64,000 bases of DNA from Anticarsia gemmatalis. Lineage: Eukaryota > Arthropoda > Insecta > Lepidoptera > Erebidae. The DNA lies in contig NC_134751.1 of NCBI RefSeq assembly GCF_050436995.1, positions 992,001-1,056,000 on the forward strand. The letters are read 5' to 3'. Both the position numbers and the translations under genes were made by a program. Within the stretch, counting starts at the first letter, position 1. Every line of letters starts with the position of its first letter. Shown here piece by piece: positions 61,461 to 64,000 of this stretch. The notes under the pieces are model-generated. The model was not told the origin of the DNA, did not search any database, and saw nothing but the letters and a program-made list of their open reading frames with translations.

Positions 61461-63825
61461 TCTTATACATATTCCGTCATTTAATCTGTGGGATAGTTTA
61501 CCCGTAAGTGGTAGTAATGACAGTAAAACCTGCCAACATCGTGGCTTGATTTATCTGCAATTCAGCAAAGTTTATAGCAACCAAACTGAGTCATAACTAC
61601 CAAGAAAAGCCATTTTTCTTGAAAAAATAACAAGTAAATCTTTTCCTAAAGATCATAAAACATTGTGATTTTATCGCGAATTCCTTTGCATACGACATTT
61701 TTTACGTTTTACAACAATGCATTAATATTTGTCTGCCGAAGTTTTGATATAGGTCGTTGACATTAGGAACATAACGGTTTTGCGAGTGTTCCTTTAATAT
61801 TCCACTCAGGTTGTTGAATTGCGATGAATAAATCCTTTATGTTTATTGCTTTATAGGTTCCGGTGATGTATGGTTAGTGAGCTTGTTACTATGGTGTGTT
61901 ACGAATGTCTAAAATTCTTAGCGGTTTGATGAAAGGATCTTTGTCTTTTTGGTATATGATTGGTATTCCCTTCCAAGTGGTTATAAAGTTTGTGCGACTT
62001 TAACTGTTTAAATCTGTTATTAAGTAACAGATGACAGAACCGACTAAAGAGCAAACCTTTTGTTTTCCATATTTTATTTTATACATATTTTTTTGGTAAC
62101 CTTTCATCTCCTAATTACAATAAAAAAAAAAGAAAATTCCTTTTGTATGTTAATGATAGGTTTCAGACACAGCCCAAAGTTTTTAAGTAAGGACAATGCA
62201 TTGTGGTATCTTAAGATAGTGAAAATATCTTCGTAATATTTTTCCTAACATAATTCTTTAAACTACATTACCTATTACTCAAGTTTTATATGACCTCACC
62301 CTCTCAAAAACCTCGTGTCATACTTCAGTGGAAACCCGACAACAATCGCGAGTCGCGGTAGATCGTCTGATAACTTTGTACAATGATATCATATCGTGTT
62401 AGCAGAAAGCTCACAAACTGTCACAATGCACGGTATTTCCAAACACATTGATGCATCATGCAAATTTGCATGCATTTTACCTCCTCATTATAAGGATGAG
62501 TTGTTCGTTATGACGAAAATTATTACAGCGAATGAAAACTTTTCTACGCAGCGATTGTAAAAAGTAATATTTTCTTTTTAAAGACTTGAGAAAGACACAT
62601 CCCCGCACTGAGAATTAATTAATTTGCGGTGACTTCGTTAGCGACGGTCACGAATACGATGTGAAATATCATTTTAAATGCATATTTTAGGGATTTAGTC
62701 CTGACTTTGGATTTCTGTAGCGTACCTTTCATATCTGATTTGAGTGTTGTATTAATTTGACTTTAGTTAAATTCATATTGTTTTTATTTATCATCTCGTT
62801 GTCGTCCGGGGCACGCGCCGGCTTCCATCCCGAAATTAGAGGCATTATGCCTTGAGTCCACCGTGTGGTGTCTCGCGGCTCAAATTCTTGAAACACTTGG
62901 CATTTAATAGATTATATAAAATTTAGCTACTCCATGGGAACAAAGACAACATAGTGTCAACATATACTTATGTAAAACATGGTGCAAATGTAAATAGTTT
63001 TCCATAATTTGCATACGCATGTTCATTTGCATGCACAGGTGGCTAATTACATCTAATTAACGCAACTGACATGGAATACTAGGGTTTTTATATCAATTAA
63101 TTTAGTTAATTGTAATTATATAAATTATAATTATCTTAGTTGTGTAATGTCTTGTTTTTCTCATGGATTTTTTGCGCATTTCACAGATAGGTAACTTGGA
63201 CATTTCCTGCATAGAAGATGCATCCTCTGAATATACGACCAATATGAGTAATAAGAGGTTAGGAAAGCAAATGTTTCTCTACATCAATAATTGTTCTTAT
63301 CCATGCAGTGAATAATAATAACCATGTCTTAGCACTTCCAAGATTTTTCACGACTAGAACACAGAGATGTCCAGTTAAAATTCCTTTATAGTAGCCATCG
63401 ACGAAATTCGCCAATTCGGAATTAGACAAATCGGACATAACTTCAGTAAATAAATAAATGTTCCCACACGAGAGAAATTGTCCAAATCAGCTGAGAGCAT
63501 CTATTTATGGTGACCGATTAACACGGTACCATTTCCATTGACTGTCACTGACAAAACACGATACGTGATTAGCATAACTATAGCGCAATGTACGAGACAA
63601 TAGATGATAATGTCGAGACACTTTCTACGAGCACGTTTGTTCTGGCATTGATGGAGTATGTGTTGAAAAGTGTATTGATGAGAGGTCAAGTTAACCGGGA
63701 TGTTTGGTTTGTTTTTCTAGGTTTTGAACTGTTTTGACGACAGTGTTATGACTAATTGCTTTTAACATTTGTCTTTCATCGATGTCGAGGTATTGGCTGT
63801 TTATATTTAGTTGGGCTGGTTGATC

Positions 63826-63990
63826 GCCTCCGTGGCGCAGTGGTTTAGGCCACCACGCTGCTATGTTCGATTCCCACACGAGATAAATATTTGTGCGATC
63901 CACAAATAATTGTTTCGGGTCTGGTTGTACTTTGTGTCCGTTGGTTGTATGTTTGTAAAAGTTCCCGCGACACAAGAGAAATTCTTAGTT
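63826..63990 (+). mobile_element. tRNA-derived SINE, plus orientation, truncated at window edge
   Basis: Head GCCTCCGTGGCGCAGTGGTT, a small deletion in the middle of the tRNA-like part, B-box TGTTCGATTCCCACACG, then the usual body up to GCGACACAAGAG. The only well-preserved copy on the plus strand. Confidence 0.85.
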
Positions 63991-64000
63991 TCAAGCAAAG

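Larger units (their letters stand above)
60129..63825. other. Noncoding AT-rich stretch
   Basis: No gene can be supported. A small Cys-rich frame at 60714-60902 and a perfect inverted repeat at 61412-61460 are listed separately. A weak relative of the CCCACTGCTGGG family (GCCTTGAGTCCACCGTGTGG) is at 62849-62868. Confidence 0.4.

Noticed and set aside
1..64000. CRISPR arrays, prokaryotic operons or viral genes
   Set aside because: No spacer-repeat pattern or prokaryotic gene layout; all real genes are intron-split animal genes.

Overview
This window is nuclear DNA from a moth-like insect. It is AT-rich, its genes are split by short to medium introns, and it is full of tRNA-derived SINEs, LINE 3' tails and MITEs of types that are common in Lepidoptera, with noctuid-like SINEs. 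The species cannot be fixed from the sequence alone. All coding calls below were made by joining exons at GT/AG boundaries, checking codon phase, and comparing the result with protein families I know. No search was run.

Layout. (1) 147-4307, minus: DNA helicase HELQ (fly mus301/spn-C type); its 3' part lies beyond the left edge. (2) 9306-15230, plus: troponin T of muscle, with a possible first exon and promoter near 6416-6584, very small alternative N-terminal exons, a mutually exclusive pair of 79-nt exons, and an acidic tail ending in 21 glutamates. (3) 17197-28593, minus: coatomer subunit beta (beta-COP), complete in 19 coding exons (962 aa). (4) 29542-32693, plus: TMEM129, an ER-membrane ubiquitin ligase (359 aa), divergent from beta-COP across about 0.95 kb. 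(5) 35554-38853, plus: a pickpocket-type DEG/ENaC sodium channel (447 aa). (6) 39220-41093, plus: UTP11, a small-subunit processome protein (252 aa). (7) 42406-53443, minus: a neprilysin-like M13 metallopeptidase. Its first, cytoplasmic exon was not found, and its transmembrane exon exists in two tandem versions. (8) About 53.5-64 kb has no gene I can support; it is a repeat-rich stretch, probably 5' intron or upstream DNA of the peptidase.

The genes are a normal eukaryotic neighbourhood, not an operon: DNA repair, muscle contraction, Golgi-ER vesicle coat, ER degradation, ion channel, ribosome assembly and peptide turnover. The points most worth checking are a predicted 3-nt microexon in troponin T, the duplicated membrane-anchor exon of the peptidase, a changed selectivity-filter residue in the channel, two nearly identical transposon copies that each carry a perfect RFX-type palindrome, and a tight cluster of ATCGAT motifs between two convergent genes.
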